From: Cristatella mucedo
Lineage: Eukaryota; Bryozoa; Phylactolaemata; Cristatellidae
Direction of reading: 5' to 3'
Assembly: GCA_009760855.2 (NCBI GenBank)
Contig: WPIO01000024.1
Coordinates: 984,501 to 1,048,500, forward strand
Length of the DNA stretch: 64,000 nt
In this document: positions 1-14,200 of the stretch, in pieces
How positions within the stretch are numbered: position 1 is the stretch's first letter
Layout: every line of letters begins with the position of its first letter
Program-made: the position numbers and the translations under genes
Notes under the pieces: generated by a model
What the model saw: only the letters and a program-made list of their open reading frames with translations
Database searches by the model: none
Told to the model about the DNA's origin: nothing

Positions 1-1094
1 TAAGAGCAATTTAGGCAATATGACGGTCTCGCGTCTACAGCGCTGAGCGGGATCCGTCTTTTCGACGCTGCCCGAGGCTTCGCTGAAGAAATGCCACCGC
101 CGTTTTGAAATGACTCGACGCCATCTTTCCTGGGGCCCGGGAGGCAACGTGCTCTGCCTGTCGAGCTCGTCGACGGCCTTGAACCTGAGCCGGCGTCGAC
201 AGTTCCTTTCGTTTCGTTGTCGTTTTGACACCGCCGCCGCCTGCTCTCGCGCATGAGCCACGTTGGGGTTACGGCTCCGCTTCGAGCCACGCCCACGAAA
301 TGCTCGATTTGGATTCGCCACGTGACCGAAGCGCCCAGGCCTCGAACAAAGGCCGACGGCATCGCGGTCATCGCCGAGAGCGCATCCTTTCTCGGCTAGG
401 CGCTGTCCTCGACTGCGACGCAGAGCGGAGCGGCCAAGCGATCGAGGCCGCATCTCAGCCACCGTCGGCGCAACGCCCGCGTCGCGGCTAGCCGTCAGAC
501 GAATCGTAAGTCGGCAGAGGCTCGCCGCTCGTGCGCGAGCTCTCGCTCTCGGCGGCGCCGCCGAGAGCGAGAGCTCGCGCCCGATCGGGGCTCTCGAAAG
601 GCTCAGGCGCGTTCGCACTCGCGATCGGCCGGCTCGGCGGCCGATCGCACGCTTGCTTATCTTCGACTCGCGGCTACGCGGAAAAGGGAAAGCTTCGCCG
701 TGCGCACGCACGTCCCCGATAAGAGGCCGCCCCGCCGCCGCCGACGGCGAGCGCGTTCGCACGGCTCCGTCGGCGGCGGCAGAGCGCCGCCGAGCACTCT
801 ACCATACGCGCTTCACAGGCACCCTCCGAGAAAGGTAGGCGGGCGAGCGCCACTTGGCAGAGCTCGTCGGCTGGCAAATGTCAGCGGCAGGCTAAGGTCG
901 TGCCAACACGCGGCCGCCAGGTCGAGCAAAGATCGCAGCAGTCACTCGCCGCCACCCGCGCAGACGCAGCCGCAGCCGCCGCCGCCGCCTCGCGGCCCCG
1001 ACGAGCTAGTCCGCCCATTCCAAGTTAGCGAACTCGAGCGACATCTGATTTCGTTCACTTTCGTCGTTGCGTTCCAGCCGCTCGCCAACAGGCG
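1..1094. other. GC-rich 5' flank of the DNase I-like gene
   Basis: No coding exon could be supported here. The stretch is strongly GC- and CpG-rich with many short open frames on both strands, as expected of a promoter-proximal CpG-rich region. It holds a perfect inverted repeat (533-580) and a second shorter one (621-648). No TATA box or clear transcription start was recognised. Confidence 0.5.
533..580. repeat. Perfect 48-bp palindrome
   Basis: Left arm 533-556 and right arm 557-580 are exact reverse complements of 24 bases with no spacer; the centre is GGCGGC|GCCGCC. A second inverted repeat follows at 621-631 / 638-648 (11-base arms). Confidence 0.85.
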
Positions 1095-1460
1095 ATGGCT
1101 ACCAAGATGGCCGTGGACGTGTTCTTCGCAGCCGCCGCTGTCGCCGCTCTCGTCGGCTGCGTCGCTCCACTGGACTGGGATGGAGCCCCGAAGTTTGAGC
1201 GGCCAAAGTCGCCTCTGGCCCAGTTTCCGTTTCCGGAGAGCGGAGCAGCCGCTGTCGCCTATGAAGGCAATCCGTACCAAAGCGCCGGCGGCGCAGCGAC
1301 TGCGTCGCCGGCGGCGGCGAAGACACTCGGCTCGCTGAGCGGCGCCTCCGCGCCTGCGCCTGCGCTCGCCTCGAGGCCGCTGCTCATTGGGTCGTTCAAC
1401 GCGCAGATATTCGGCCAAAAGAAGGCGTCCGACCCCGCGGTGATGGATGTCATCGCCAAG
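1095..1460 (+). CDS. DNase I-like exon 1
   Basis: Signal peptide, low-complexity linker and the first beta strand of the nuclease domain (SFNAQIFG). It ends in phase 0 before the donor GTGAGG. Confidence 0.85.
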
Positions 1461-4400
1461 GTGAGGCGCGTGGCGGCGCAGGTGCGGTGCAGCGCCGCCG
1501 GCGTACGTGCGGCACCGGCGTTCGTGCGTCCGATATTACCAGTCGCCCCTCCGATTCCGTCGAGACGCTCTCGCTCGAAAGTCACTTCCATCGGTGGGGC
1601 CAGAGGCAACACGAGACGGGCGCCGCACGCCATCGCCGGGTTCGAGTTCCCGCTCGGGCGCTCGGCTGCCTGAGGTTTTAAGCGCTCGCGCTCGAGCGAA
1701 CGGCGACGGAGTCTCTTTCCTGCGCCCGTTTCCTGCCCCGGCGAAGAAAAGGCGCGCCCCCTCTGCAAGTTCGCGGTGCGGCGGCGGCGGCGGCGCAGAC
1801 CCGATTCCGTCCGGCTTACGTCGTCCGTCTAAGCAGTTCAGCACGGTCCGCTGGTGACGTCACGTTAGGAACGCGCGCAGTGCGGGCTTACTCGCTGAAC
1901 GCGTCGTGGCGATTCCTCTGGCGGATCTTCGTCGCCAGCGTCGCCAATAGTCGTCTGGCTCACGCCCAGCAACGGTACCGCGAACTCTGCCGCTCTCCCG
2001 AATCGAGCCAGGGGCGGGCCAAGTGCTGGAGAATGCGGCTGCGTCGGTAAAGACGTGCCGCCGTCGCAGAGCGCCGATTGGCGCGAGCGCTGCCAACCAG
2101 CGGGCGCGAGCGAGACACCGGCAGCAGCAAGGTCCACTCTCCAGCAGAGTCCTTGGCCTCTTTCGCTGACGCGACGCAAAGGGTCCGCTCAGCGTCGAGG
2201 AGAGAGTGCCGTCAATTTGCAGATTGCCAGCCGATACGACATCATGCTCCTTCAGGAGATTAGAGACAGCTCGTCAACGGCGGCCCAGGTGCTGCTCAAC
2301 ATGATTAACAAGTGAGGAGTGCTCAGCAGCGCGGCCTGTCTCGCATCTCGCGACATCTCGCCTCCGCTGGCCCGGAGTGTCCTCGGAATGGTGCATTTCG
2401 TCGGCCCCATCACTCTGGCCGGCGAGCTATCGCCGTCTACCTTAGCGCTCCTGCCGCTCGGCCAGCGTCTTGCTGGGTCTTTATTATTTCATCGCCAGCC
2501 GTGAATGCCCATCAAAGAACCATAACGAGACATCAAATGGTAGTCGCCCTAATCATCAGAGTCCATAATTCGGTGGCTCGCGCTCACCGAAGGAGACATT
2601 GAAGGGCCACGCGACAGTCAAAGCACGAACGGCAAGCAAGCCGCAACGTCTTCGTACGCGAGCTGCCGCCGGAATGAATTTGGCTACCTACGTACCGAAA
2701 GAGGTCCGGATCTGGACGGGGGCGTTTTCGTGGGCTCAACTGAAGTGCAGCTTCAGCGCTTTTCGATTGGTCGCACGAGCGTGCGGAGGCTCGGGATAAA
2801 TCGGCGGGTGAATCTTGAGGCTACATAATCCGACGGTGTGGCATTGGCATTGGCATCTGCATTCGTTTCCAGTCTTGCTGCCAGAAAAATTCGATCGCCA
2901 CCGACAGTGAAGGGAAACTCGCTGCGACGGGAGCTCAACAAACCCCACAGCTGTTCGACGAGGCGCCCCCTATGGCAGCTCGCTTGAAGCCGAATCGATT
3001 GCAATGGATGACATGCATAACATTAGTTCCGGCCAGGTATTCGCAAAGAGTTTGTAGTATTATTTTAGCCGTGCAAGAGTCCGCGTGCGAGCAACAATAG
3101 TAATACTATTAATACGTCGCTTGTATTTCACCTTAGCAGTACTAAATCTCTAGCTGTTGCCTTTTCAACTCGTGGAAAGAGAATCGATAGCCAAGGGTTA
3201 CTGTCACTCGCGGCATCGCGCTTAGACGAGCACGCAAACTCGAGCAAGTATTGTGCTTAGGACAGCGTGGCTCACCGGCTATTAGGATATCTTTCTTGCC
3301 AATAGCGGGCACTGACTGGTTCGTGCACGTGTGAGCACGAAAATCACGCTGGAACAAAACACACAAGTTCACTGGTGGCACATGGACCTCCGAGCATCCA
3401 TCTTAATGACGTCAATCTCGATGAGCTCAATTCATTAGGGGAGACGGCGAGACGACTGGAAGTCGCGGTGCAGGTGATGCGACAGTACGCGAGTGGTGAA
3501 GTAAACATGCCGGATATTTAGGCTAGTGCAAGCGAATGCAGTGACCTGCAAGCCAGATAGAGGATTTTGAAGCCGATTCAACGATTGAGTAGGAAGCCAG
3601 TAAAATTCAGATAAAAGCGGTTTGCTTTTATAGCTAAGCCGTTAATGACAGATGAACGAGCTGCTCAGTATTAGACCAGTTGCTGAAAATGGAAAGCACA
3701 GGCCGAAAGTCATTCAAAAAGAGAATTAATAATAATAATAATAATACATTTATATAGCACCCTTAGAGAACTGAATCTTTTTATATGAGTTTAAAAGATA
3801 TCGTGCTGTGATCGAGGGGTCGGTTATGTCACAGTCACGGCTTTCAGGCTAGAACTTCGTCCAGAAATAAAAGTCTTTATGTGCTCTTTTTCAATCTCTA
3901 AAACTAACTTTTACCAATCACCTTATACACGTTCTGCGGAGTGAGGGCCGAGTTAAGACACCCGTGAAATTCCAGACTGAGTTGAGTAATATGCTCTTTC
4001 TGCCATTCTATTTCTTGGAATTCCAAATTTAATTGAGTCACACGTCCTTTCTGCGATCATATTTCTTAGAATCTTAGATTCGTTTGAGTAACCTGTCGTT
4101 TCCGCGATCGTATTTTCTGCCTGGAGCTTCAGCTCCGTCAAGTCAATACGCGGCCATTTCTCTCCCCTCCTTGCTATGCAGGTTGGGTTTTATAAATTGA
4201 ATGTTCTTGATGTGCATCGCTGAATTGTCTTCAGCTATTTTAAAACGCGAAGATTTGCCAAAAACCTTTTCTTTGGCGATCGTAGATCGCATAGAGGGCA
4301 AACATGCCGTGCCGTCAGATCGCTTGACAACGTTAGGTTAAAAAAAAAGGCTAACGGACCGGGCGATTCCCGCGACTCAGCTGACTGCTCGCTCGCCGTT

Positions 4401-7400
4401 GGGCCCACACGCAAATGCACGTACGCGTGCGCTCTCGTGCACGCACGCACACACGTACACGTACATTCATGCACGAGTCTATAGGGAAAAACCATCTGAA
4501 TTTACTGTCACTCAGACGCGTCAGCTTCTCGTTCGCACTCGCAACCATTTTCCCAGCAGCAAGAGCGCACCGGTCGATCCGCTGCCCGGCAGCCGCAATG
4601 CCGCGGCGCCATTCCATTCAACCCAATGCCAGGTGCCCGCGAGCTGAGCGTTACGGTGCGGTACGGTACGATACCAGACTGCGACGGGCGCTACGCTCCG
4701 TCTCTTATCAGCCGGATTCGTACCTGGAGAATTCAGGATCGCGAATAAGCAACACCATCGCGGCGGCCAACGGGCGGCCGGACAGCAAAAGCTGCCAGGA
4801 AGCGAGCGGTAAAACTAGGCAGTAGCCTCATGTTGTGGTCTACAGGGTTCGACGACGTGGATGACGACGCGGAGCTAAGGCCGGTCCACGCGCCCTCCGA
4901 CCACCTTCAAATCGAGGGAGGGAGTGGGTGAAGGAGAGGTGGCGGCCTCCACTCTTCAGCCGGCCTCCACTCTTCGGACTCCAATAGCCTGCAGCGAGCA
5001 CTTTGACTCTTCGATTGGGGGATTGACGTCACTGAAGTCACGCGCGAGGCGTCAATGTCGGCACGACGTGCGACCTACTCGGCTGCTGCACGACTCCTTC
5101 CTATCGACGCGCCCGTAGCCGTAGCCGTACGCTGTCGCTGCTGTGTTGTAGGCCCGGAACGCCGTACGGCATGGTCGTCAGCGCGCGGCTGGGCAGGACG
5201 TCTAGCAAAGAGCAGTACGCGTTTTACTATAGGTAAGTAACTTCAGCGACCGATAACAAAAAAAAGAAAAGAGGTCAGGGCTGCATTAGCAGCCTCATCT
5301 ATATGGCAGCGGCGAAAGAGCCTTCGCGGCCTTCACCTTTGGCCTGCAGTGGCCAATCGAGAATCGAAAACGGCAGGACTCAAACCCGCGAGCCGGGTCG
5401 TGAAGAGCGAGCACCGTACGCCTAGGCTAAGACCCCCGGCCTTGCCCGCAGCAAGTGTTTGCCGAGGCCGGAAGTTGGTGCCACCTTTCTCCCGCGCAGG
5501 TCCGACCGAGTGCGAGTCAATGCGACGTACCAGTTTCCCGACGTCGACGACTGGTTTCAGCGAGAGCCGTACACGGTGCGCTTCAGCGTTCCCGATGCAG
5601 GTAACCCGAGAGACGGCTTCACGGCGGCGGCGGCAGCGGCGGCAGCAGGCGCGCGACATCGAACGCCCGTGGAACGAGCGCGTAGGGGGTAAAAGCACGC
5701 CACCTTCGCGGTCCTTCCTGCGGCGCGGCGCGAAAACTGGGCGCTGGCGCATCGGAGAGTGAGCTACTAGCGATTCCTCTTAAAACATTTACGAAAGCAT
5801 CGTACGGGCAAGGACGCATCCATTTGGAACTTGCTGCTGCGTAGTTTGTTGACAAGTTTTACTTCCAGCTGCTGCGGATGCCTTATGGTTTTTACGTGGA
5901 AAGGCTTGTGCTAAGAAAAAATCAAAAAGGCCTGTGGAAACAAAAAATTATATTAACCTTTCGGTTAAAAATGTTCCGCATATCAAAACGAAATATGCGC
6001 TAGAAGGGGCATTAATATTTCAAAACGATGGGATCTGGCCCTAAGATATTAGCTAACTGACGTTTTGTGGCAGAAAAACTCCGCCGCGACTTTTGCCAAA
6101 TTTACCTTTCAAAAAAATCTTCCCTTCTTATAACTTCCAGGAAACCTAAACTTGACCTGGCATTTTGAGAATGGTAGGCCTTTGCCACAGCCAAACACCA
6201 GTTTTGCGCGTCTACCGTAAAGCAGCTGCAATAGGTGCAGTTGATAACAATCACTTATAGACCAAGCAACGAAATTCCGTATCAATCGTGGAAATTAATG
6301 GTGCATTTAATCATGCCCATAGCCCGCAAAATTTTCTGGTAACAATAATAGTAAAAATGTTTTTGCGCGTCGCCCTGAGAGAACCTGGTGTTTATCTATT
6401 CGCCTTACAACTTGTTGCAAAAGAAGCAATAATCGAGGGTTAATGACTTTCATGCTATCATGCTTAAGCGAGTATGCAAAAGCAAAAACATTTTGTGCTT
6501 AAGGCCTAGTTGCTAAAGCACCCAATAGGACACTCTGGAGGACCGTTTGGTATGACCTCTGTCCAGTAAACTACAAACGCATCTATTTATCACAGCATTT
6601 AGTGGGTCTCTGTGATTCTTCATTTATGTGCTAATGCGTGCTGACACCGCATGCTGCCGCTAATCAGACTTGCACACTGACCCTGTGCATGTCACCCCTA
6701 ACCGTGCTATCCTTGTTGTTTATTGAGCGTGCTACCACTAAACATTCGATCGTGCTTCATTTGCGGCAAATGTAAAGTGCCTAGCAAGAGATTGAGTTTG
6801 CAATGATCTAGATGCATTGTCAAGCGCGTGAACGAATTTGGCTGCTATACATTTGCTTAAGCAAGTTCTGATTTTGACCATTTTCCTTAGCTGAAAGTAG
6901 GCCGAGTTGACTTTGGATGCAATGTGCTCATACAGTGACATTTTTGTTTTGGCATTTTAATTGCAAGCAACTTTTTTGATAAACAGGTATTAAAAAGTAC
7001 TTTTCCCAATAGGTTTTTGGTTAAGCTTTTGCGTTTGCGACTTATGGTTAATGATTTATTGTTTTGGGTTTAGTTCTTAAGGTTTGTCGGGCTAGGGGTA
7101 AGCTTTTAAGGCATTGGCTACCCTGTTAAACTTCTTGCTATAAGCGCCGCGCTCCTACAATAGACAGTGTTTGCATAAATATGCGTCGATTCATTAGCTG
7201 CTTTAGGTCCATCTACGAAAACTCCAGACTGTCGCCACACTAGAAATATTGTCTTTGTATTTATAAAAAAAAACGGGTGGGGTTCTTCAAGAAGCCGACA
7301 CGTAACGTTCGCGCACCGAAGACGCTCAGAAGATCGTGTTCGCCATTTTTGCTAACAAAAGTTACAAAATTAGCGGCTACAGTAGCTGCTCGGATGAAGA

Positions 7401-8245
7401 GCCTTAGGATTGAGGGTGGCGGGGCACTAAAGCCGCTGCGCCACTCGATCTGTCGTCGCCGCGGCGGCGGCGGCAGCAGCTCGCCGAGCCCTGAGGTAGC
7501 CCGCTTCCTTGTAGCCGAGTTGCCACCAGAAATGGGCTATAGGGCTTCCTCCGGAAGAGGTGAAATGCAAAAGAATTTAGCTGGCTCCAAGGTTCTGTCT
7601 CGGCTAGATTACTGCAATTCCGTTTTTTTTCTGGGCTCCCTAAAAAAAAAGCCGCTAGGCTACTGCAGCTTTGTTCAAGCTAGTGATTAATATGACTGCG
7701 AGGCTAGTCAACAAATCCCAGAAGTTTGAATATGTCGAAACCGCTTAGGCTGTGCGTGCGCTATGCAAAACTTCCCTACGTAACTCTCACATAGTCTTTG
7801 TGGCCTTGTGGAGTTACAGACAGAGAAACATTACCGTGTGTCTCCTTTGCTGAAGGAGCTTCGATGGTTCCCGGTTGATCAGCGGGTACAGAAAACAGTT
7901 CTTACGCATACCCACACGGCCCGCCGTGGCTTGGCTCTTTCATACCTAGCTGAACTGATGCATCAGTTTCAGCCACCTCGTGCCCTCAGGTTCTCTGTGG
8001 CCAATAGATTAGTTGTTCTGTTCCTTCGATTAAAGACCATTGGCGAATTAAGCTTTAGCTCCGCAGGTCCAAGACCGTGGAACTCACTTCCAAAATTCTG
8101 ACACAGCGACATTTACTCTCCTGCTGCCGACTGTGGCTCATTCTTTCCATCCATCCTGAGCTACTACTTCTACGCTATTCATTACCTCAGGATTTTTAAA
8201 GCGCCTAGAAAGAGATTGATTTCTCTGAGGGCACATTACCAAATG

Positions 8246-8276
<31 letters not shown>

Positions 8277-11200
8277 TCATCTGCCAACCAAACTCAGCTA
8301 GGCTTCTCACTTTCTCTTTGTGTGAGATAAGGTCTGTTGGCTACCAAATGCATACCGAAATTTGCTTAGGCATAGAGTGCGCTATAGAAATCTCCCCTTC
8401 GTAACACCCACTTAGTCTTGGTGGCTTTGTGGGTTTACAGACGAAGAGACGTTACATTACAAGGGGTTGTCTCCGGCAACGTTACCGGAGACAACCCCTT
8501 GTAATGTAACGTCTCTTCGTCTGTAAACCCACAAACAGCCTAGATGCTTTTTTGCGATTTCTTTTCTGCATTCAATTTACTGTGTGGACAGAATTTCCAC
8601 GTGCCGTTGCAGCGGACAGAAAACTCAGTTTTCTCGTGTTGCATTTTGCCTATCGGATCTTTTTTAAGTGTTAAAATTAATTATTACTAATAGCCAGTAA
8701 ATCTCTTAAGTCTATAGATAGCAGCGACCGCAGCGATTCGTCAGGCACGTTCTTAATCTTTCCTCGTATCTCGATACAAATCAATTTTGTAAGTGCATCC
8801 TGCATCCGGTGATTCGCCGCTAGAGCAAACTCTTCTTAGCTACGCAAGGACCTAATTGACTAAAAACCTATTATATAACTAGATAATTTTGAATGTGCAC
8901 CGTATACCAGCACGTAACGTGCTTCCGGCGTCCGTGCTGTGCGTAGGCGGACGGGGCGGGGAGCTTGCGAGCAGGCAGCGGCCAGCTGCAGTCCGCGTCA
9001 GAAACGTCGGCGTCGGCGCCGAGAACGCGCGAGCGCAAAGCGAGTCGATAGCGAGGCGGCTTGATCGGTCGTCGCGGTTAGCTGAAGATATCGCCCGACG
9101 GAAGCGCTTCGCAAGGGGCGAAAATGGCCGGTCTGGGCAAGGGGACGAGACGAGCAAGGGAATCTCGGCGAGCATCGCTCGATCGCGGGCTCAGCACCGA
9201 CTGCGAGTGGACGCCATAGCATGGCGTGGCATCAGGTTTTCGCCGCGCTCGAGCTCCAGGCCGCCACTCTGCTTTTCACCGAGCAACACTCGGGCTGCTT
9301 AAATGGAAGCCGTTCTGAAGGACAGAGCGGCTGGCTGGAAATCAGGATACGGCACGTCCGAAAGCGTAGCCATCGCGCATGCAGAGCGCAAAAAAAGAGG
9401 ATTCCGGACACCCGGACTTTAGGCTAGAGGCGCGGAAATGTCGAAAATATTTGAAAGGTCGAGCGACCGAGCAGTTTGACGCGCCCCACCTCCCTCTGAG
9501 GTTGGTCAAAGAGCCAAGGCCAAGGCCATTTTTCCTCTGCGTGTGAGCTACGTGAGCACGTCTACGCGTCCAGCACGCAAGTCGTCGCTCTCCTAATGCC
9601 TGCTGTAGCTATTCTAATGGCCAATCATTTTTGTCCCGCAGCAATAGAAGACTTCGCTATTATGGCGATTCACGCGGAGCCCACCGACGCTGTGAACGAA
9701 ACATCGAGACTGGTCGACGTCTACGAGGCCGTACGGCGACACATGTCGCTAGACGTAAGCTGTTACTTTCTACAGCAGCGCAGAACTGGATGCGTCTCGC
9801 GGCTCGCTGTTTTGAAAAAAATAGGGCAGCCACAGTATTCGTCTCGGTAATAGTTGTGGCGCTGCCCGCTGGAGGCTCGCGATTCTGCGCAGCATTTCAC
9901 CGCCGTCATTTTCCGACTGCAGTGGATTGAGGCCGTCTCTCTTTCGATCTCTAGCACGCCTCTTTCACTTGTCTGGACATTGTACCTGGGAGGCGAACGA
10001 GTACTGCCACCGCTGACAACTTGTAATCAATGGATTTTTTAGCTAAAAGAGTGGCGCCAGTCGCAGACCGCTCTGAGCACTGAGGTCGCAGGTCGGCTCA
10101 GTAGACGAGCCGACCTGCGACCTATTATCTGCCGTTCTTTGCATGGATTGTTAGTTCTGCAGGTCCGACAGTAGATTTAAAGTGTCTAGAAAGAGGTCGA
10201 GTTCTTTGCGGGTGCTATACAAATTTATTTATAGTAATTATTTTTATTACTAGCGTTCTGCCGTTTCTCCTCCAGTGTATACGTCCTTTCATTTGTCTAA
10301 CTTGTCACGCAGATTTCTCCTGGCCCTCTTTCTCTCGCATCTCCTTTTGCAACACCGCGCGTATTATTCCATTGCGGCGGCACACGGCACTCCTGCCTCG
10401 GAGAAGGAGGAGGAGGAGGAGGAGCGCGCTCAACTAATGCCCGCGGCCGCGTCACCCAGTAAACGTACTTGACCCTCAGCTCTCAGCTCTGGCTCGCCTT
10501 GCTGCACCTACCTTCTTAGAAAGAATTTACCGATCCGCGATTTGAGATTAGCACTTTTCTCGGTAAGGTGACCATGTTCAAGGTCGCTAGCGAGGCGCGC
10601 CTCGCCAAGAGAGCTCGAGCAGAAACTCGCTGCGCTCGTTGGGGAAACGGAGAAATCGTGCGGGCGGAGCAAAAGCAGAGCAGCTATAACTGACATTCAG
10701 TATTTCCAAAGCTTTGCTCTCAATTGTGTTTCAAATGCAAAATTTTCCCCAAGTTTTGCTCTCACTTATGTTACGAATGCGCTGCGGCGGCTTCGAAGCG
10801 TAGAAGTCGTTTAGCTGAGACGCCAAAAGGCTCTTGACCAAAGGCTAGTATTTGCCGACGTGCGACAAATATCGATAGAACTGGCGCCTCGAAGCACGGC
10901 TAACGACTAGTAGAGGCTGCCTCGATAACAATAATACTAATACATTTGTACAGCACCCTCAGAGATCTTAATCTCTTTCTGGGTGCTTTACATATGTTGT
11001 AAAGGAAGCACGATCAAATGGTTAGTAGCAAAATGCGCAGGCACAAGCAGACAGACCAACTGTAGCGGAACGAGTAGGTAATAAAGAGAGCCCGCACACA
11101 GTGCCGCCCGCCGCCCGTTCTACAAGTCGACTGGTTCTACGAGTTCCTGGCACGAATCCTCTCTATTTCCATCGCGTAGAGCAGTCTATTCAACAGTATC

Positions 11201-14200
11201 ATGGGCTACACGTGTCCAGTATCAACCATATCGTACAGCAGCTCACAGCTCGACGCCTAGAACACCAGTCAACTTCCTGGCACGAATCGTGAGACACGAC
11301 TATCTTGCTATTACACGAATTTATTGTGTATGCAATCTAACCATAGATTACGCAATCTAACCGCTTCCCAGTCAACATTATTCCATGAACCACGAATTAT
11401 ATCTCTATGCTCATTGTTTGGGTTATGCACGTTTCACAAGTCCTTCGGAGAAGAAAGTGCATTCAAGGCTCGCTTAACTGTCGCCGTCAAAGTTGCCGAA
11501 ATAGCCTAAAGATGGCGAATGCGGCAAATAGTTGAATCGGTGCTCTTTTCGTTGTGCTAACAGGCATCAAATTAAATCAACAGTTGGTCTTTCTTGTTCC
11601 TGTGCCAAATGGCTTGCAACCTTAAAGCTGCTCTAAATAATTTAAAAAAAATATTGAATATGTCGCTTTCTTTGTAATCGTCTTTGTACGATTTAAACAT
11701 TTTATTTCGCCAAGCATTAGGCACATCGCTTCTGGTAATGACCTAGGGATAACCTACGACAATTTAAACGACGCTCCTGGCCTCCACAAGTGGGATAAAT
11801 TTTTCTTTCGATCGAAATACATGGTTTGGTAAAACTAGCGCCTTTAATTTTGTAGATCGCGGGTTTCAACTCTCTATGGACTATAGCCTTCTTTCTTCCA
11901 AGTGCAGTGGTATTTGTCTTGGACCATTTATCGCTTTCTAAATTTACTGGCCTACCAGCATGTGCGATCAGGCGATTGCAGCTGGTGTAAAACTCTGCAG
12001 ATAGGCTTGTCTGTCGTGAGCGTCGCAGTTGCCACATTACTCCACTTCTCGCCGACCTGCACTGGCTACCAGTGAGGCAACGGATTGACTTCAAGGTTTT
12101 GTCGCTCACTTTTAGGTCTCTTCATTCTATGGCTCCAGCCTATCTTTCAGATATACTACCCCATCAGGCCAAGCATCGTACTACCCGCTTCTCGGAATCC
12201 AACAGTCTGGAAATACCTCGTACAAACCTTAAATCCTTTGGAGACCGTGCATTTAGTTCAAATGCTCCCAAAGCCTGGAACTCCCTCCCGACCTGCGTCA
12301 GAACATCCCCTGACCTGACCACATTTAAAAGAAACTTAAAAACACCTATTTAGGACAGCATTTAGTGGGTCCCTGTGATTCGTCCTTGATGTGCTTATGC
12401 GTGCTGACACTGTGCATGCTGCCACTAACCACATTTGCATGCTGACCCTGTGCATGTCACCCATAACCATATTATTCATTTTGTTTGTTTTTCAAGCGTG
12501 ATTTTACTTACTATTCTATTGCATATCACTTTGCAGCAAATGTAAAGCGCCTAGAAAGAGATTAAGTTCTCTGAGGGCGCTTTATCAAGTGCAATATTAT
12601 TATTATTATTATTATTAAATTTTATTGTCGGTTTAGCTACACAGTTATGCTCTCCAGCCCCTACTGGCGGGAATGTGTGGGCTGCAAATACATTGTCGGT
12701 GCAAGTCCTCAAGTCTTTCTTAGATTTCTCTAGTAACAATGTTACGACTCTGAATTAAAATCCTGAGAACGATCCTGTGCCAATACCTCTTACATCAGCC
12801 TGTTAACATCATCACCCAAGTTCGACAAGAGAGCTCGATCATTTCTCGTCGATTCTATCTTAATATTTAATTTTTCGATACACTGAAAAGGCCGGTAGTG
12901 TTCTGGAACATCATGAAGTTTGAGCATATCTATGCCGTGATATCTGAAAATGCCGCGATGCAACACGCACTGTTGTTGACGGTCATTTTATGGAATACCT
13001 CTACAAAAGCGCTGCGGTGGCTCCGCCTAATCCAGCAGCCTGCAGCAACATGAATGCACACGCGGTCTGCTGCTGGCGATCCCCCCAGTGCTGACGTCAC
13101 CGCGTTACCTGCCCGGTCTCGTGATCTTTGTGACCTCTTGGGAGAGCTTTCGAGCCCTTTCACTTGAAACTTGGCTATTTCGCGCGCTTGAAGGACGTGC
13201 TGATAGCGGGGGACTTCAACGCCGACTGCACGTACATTTCCGGCAGCAACTGGGGCAAAGTGCGTCTACGGACTGACGCCCGCTTCTCGTGGCTCATCGG
13301 AGACTGCGAGGACACGACGGCGACAGACACCGACTGCGCCTACGATAGGCGAGTGACCTGTCAGAGCGTTGCTCTCTGCACGCGCAGGCAGCCAGCGCAA
13401 GGCTTGTCGCCCGCAGCGACCGTCTCCCGTCTGCTGTAGACTCGTGGCCGCTGGCAGCCGCTTGCCGCTGGCCGTCATCCCAGGAACTGCGAAGCCGTAC
13501 ATCTATAGTTCGCCGGGGCTGCCAGCTGTCAACGTAAGCAAGGCGCCGCCGCCGCCGCAGCAGCAGCAGCGCAGGCTCGATCGTCCAGCGGCCCGACGAT
13601 AGTTCGGCTGCTGCCAGCTGCTCGCAGTTCGTTCTCGCTTGAGGCTCAGCGATTATAGGTGGACGAGTGGGCTCGCGTCCGGCGGCGCGTTCCGCTATTA
13701 AAAGGTCAAGCTTTCGCAGGATGATGATAATAATAATAAAATAATGCATCCGATATAGTGCCCGCAGAGAACTCATTCTCTGTCTAGGCAATGGACTTAC
13801 ATCTGCTGCAAAGGAAGCACGATCGCATGGTTAGTGGTAGTCAAAGCTCGATACACAGCAAAAATAGCATGACGGCAACTCGGCGAACTTGCTGCGTTCC
13901 TCTTCATGCTTTTTTCACGATGCTCCTGACCAAATTTTCCAGATTTTCTTACTCGAAATTTAGTCTTCAAAAAAATTTTAATTCGTACAAAATGCAGCTT
14001 TAGACGATGAGGCTCAGGGAGGCAATGCGGCGCTGACCTGAGCACTCCTAGTCCGCGGTATAGCTTTATTGCCACAGCTCAAACTTTTTGCAGATTGCCA
14101 GTCGAAATAGATTCCGCTCTTCTTTACATTATACTAATTCTTAGCTTATGTATGCATCGCCGGTCTGTGATTAGAGCGGCATAGGACCGGTAGAACCAGC

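Larger units (their letters stand above)
5601..9641. other. DNase I-like intron 4
   Basis: AT-richer intron with LINE-A pieces in opposite orientation (6575-6802 and 6803-6945), a LINE-B 3' half (7575-8455), a nested LINE-A (8190-8270), a 110-bp palindrome (8426-8535) and a GC-rich block (8930-9300). The GC-rich block has long open frames on both strands but no recognisable protein. Confidence 0.5.
9755..13154. other. DNase I-like intron 5
   Basis: Holds LINE-A pieces (10170-10250, 10927-11060, 11945-12616), a 17-base-arm inverted repeat (10083-10123) and otherwise unassigned sequence. No exon supported. Confidence 0.45.

Noticed and set aside
8889..9302. GC-rich block with long frames on both strands
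   Set aside because: Frames on both strands overlap and none resembles a protein; within an intron of the DNase-like gene.
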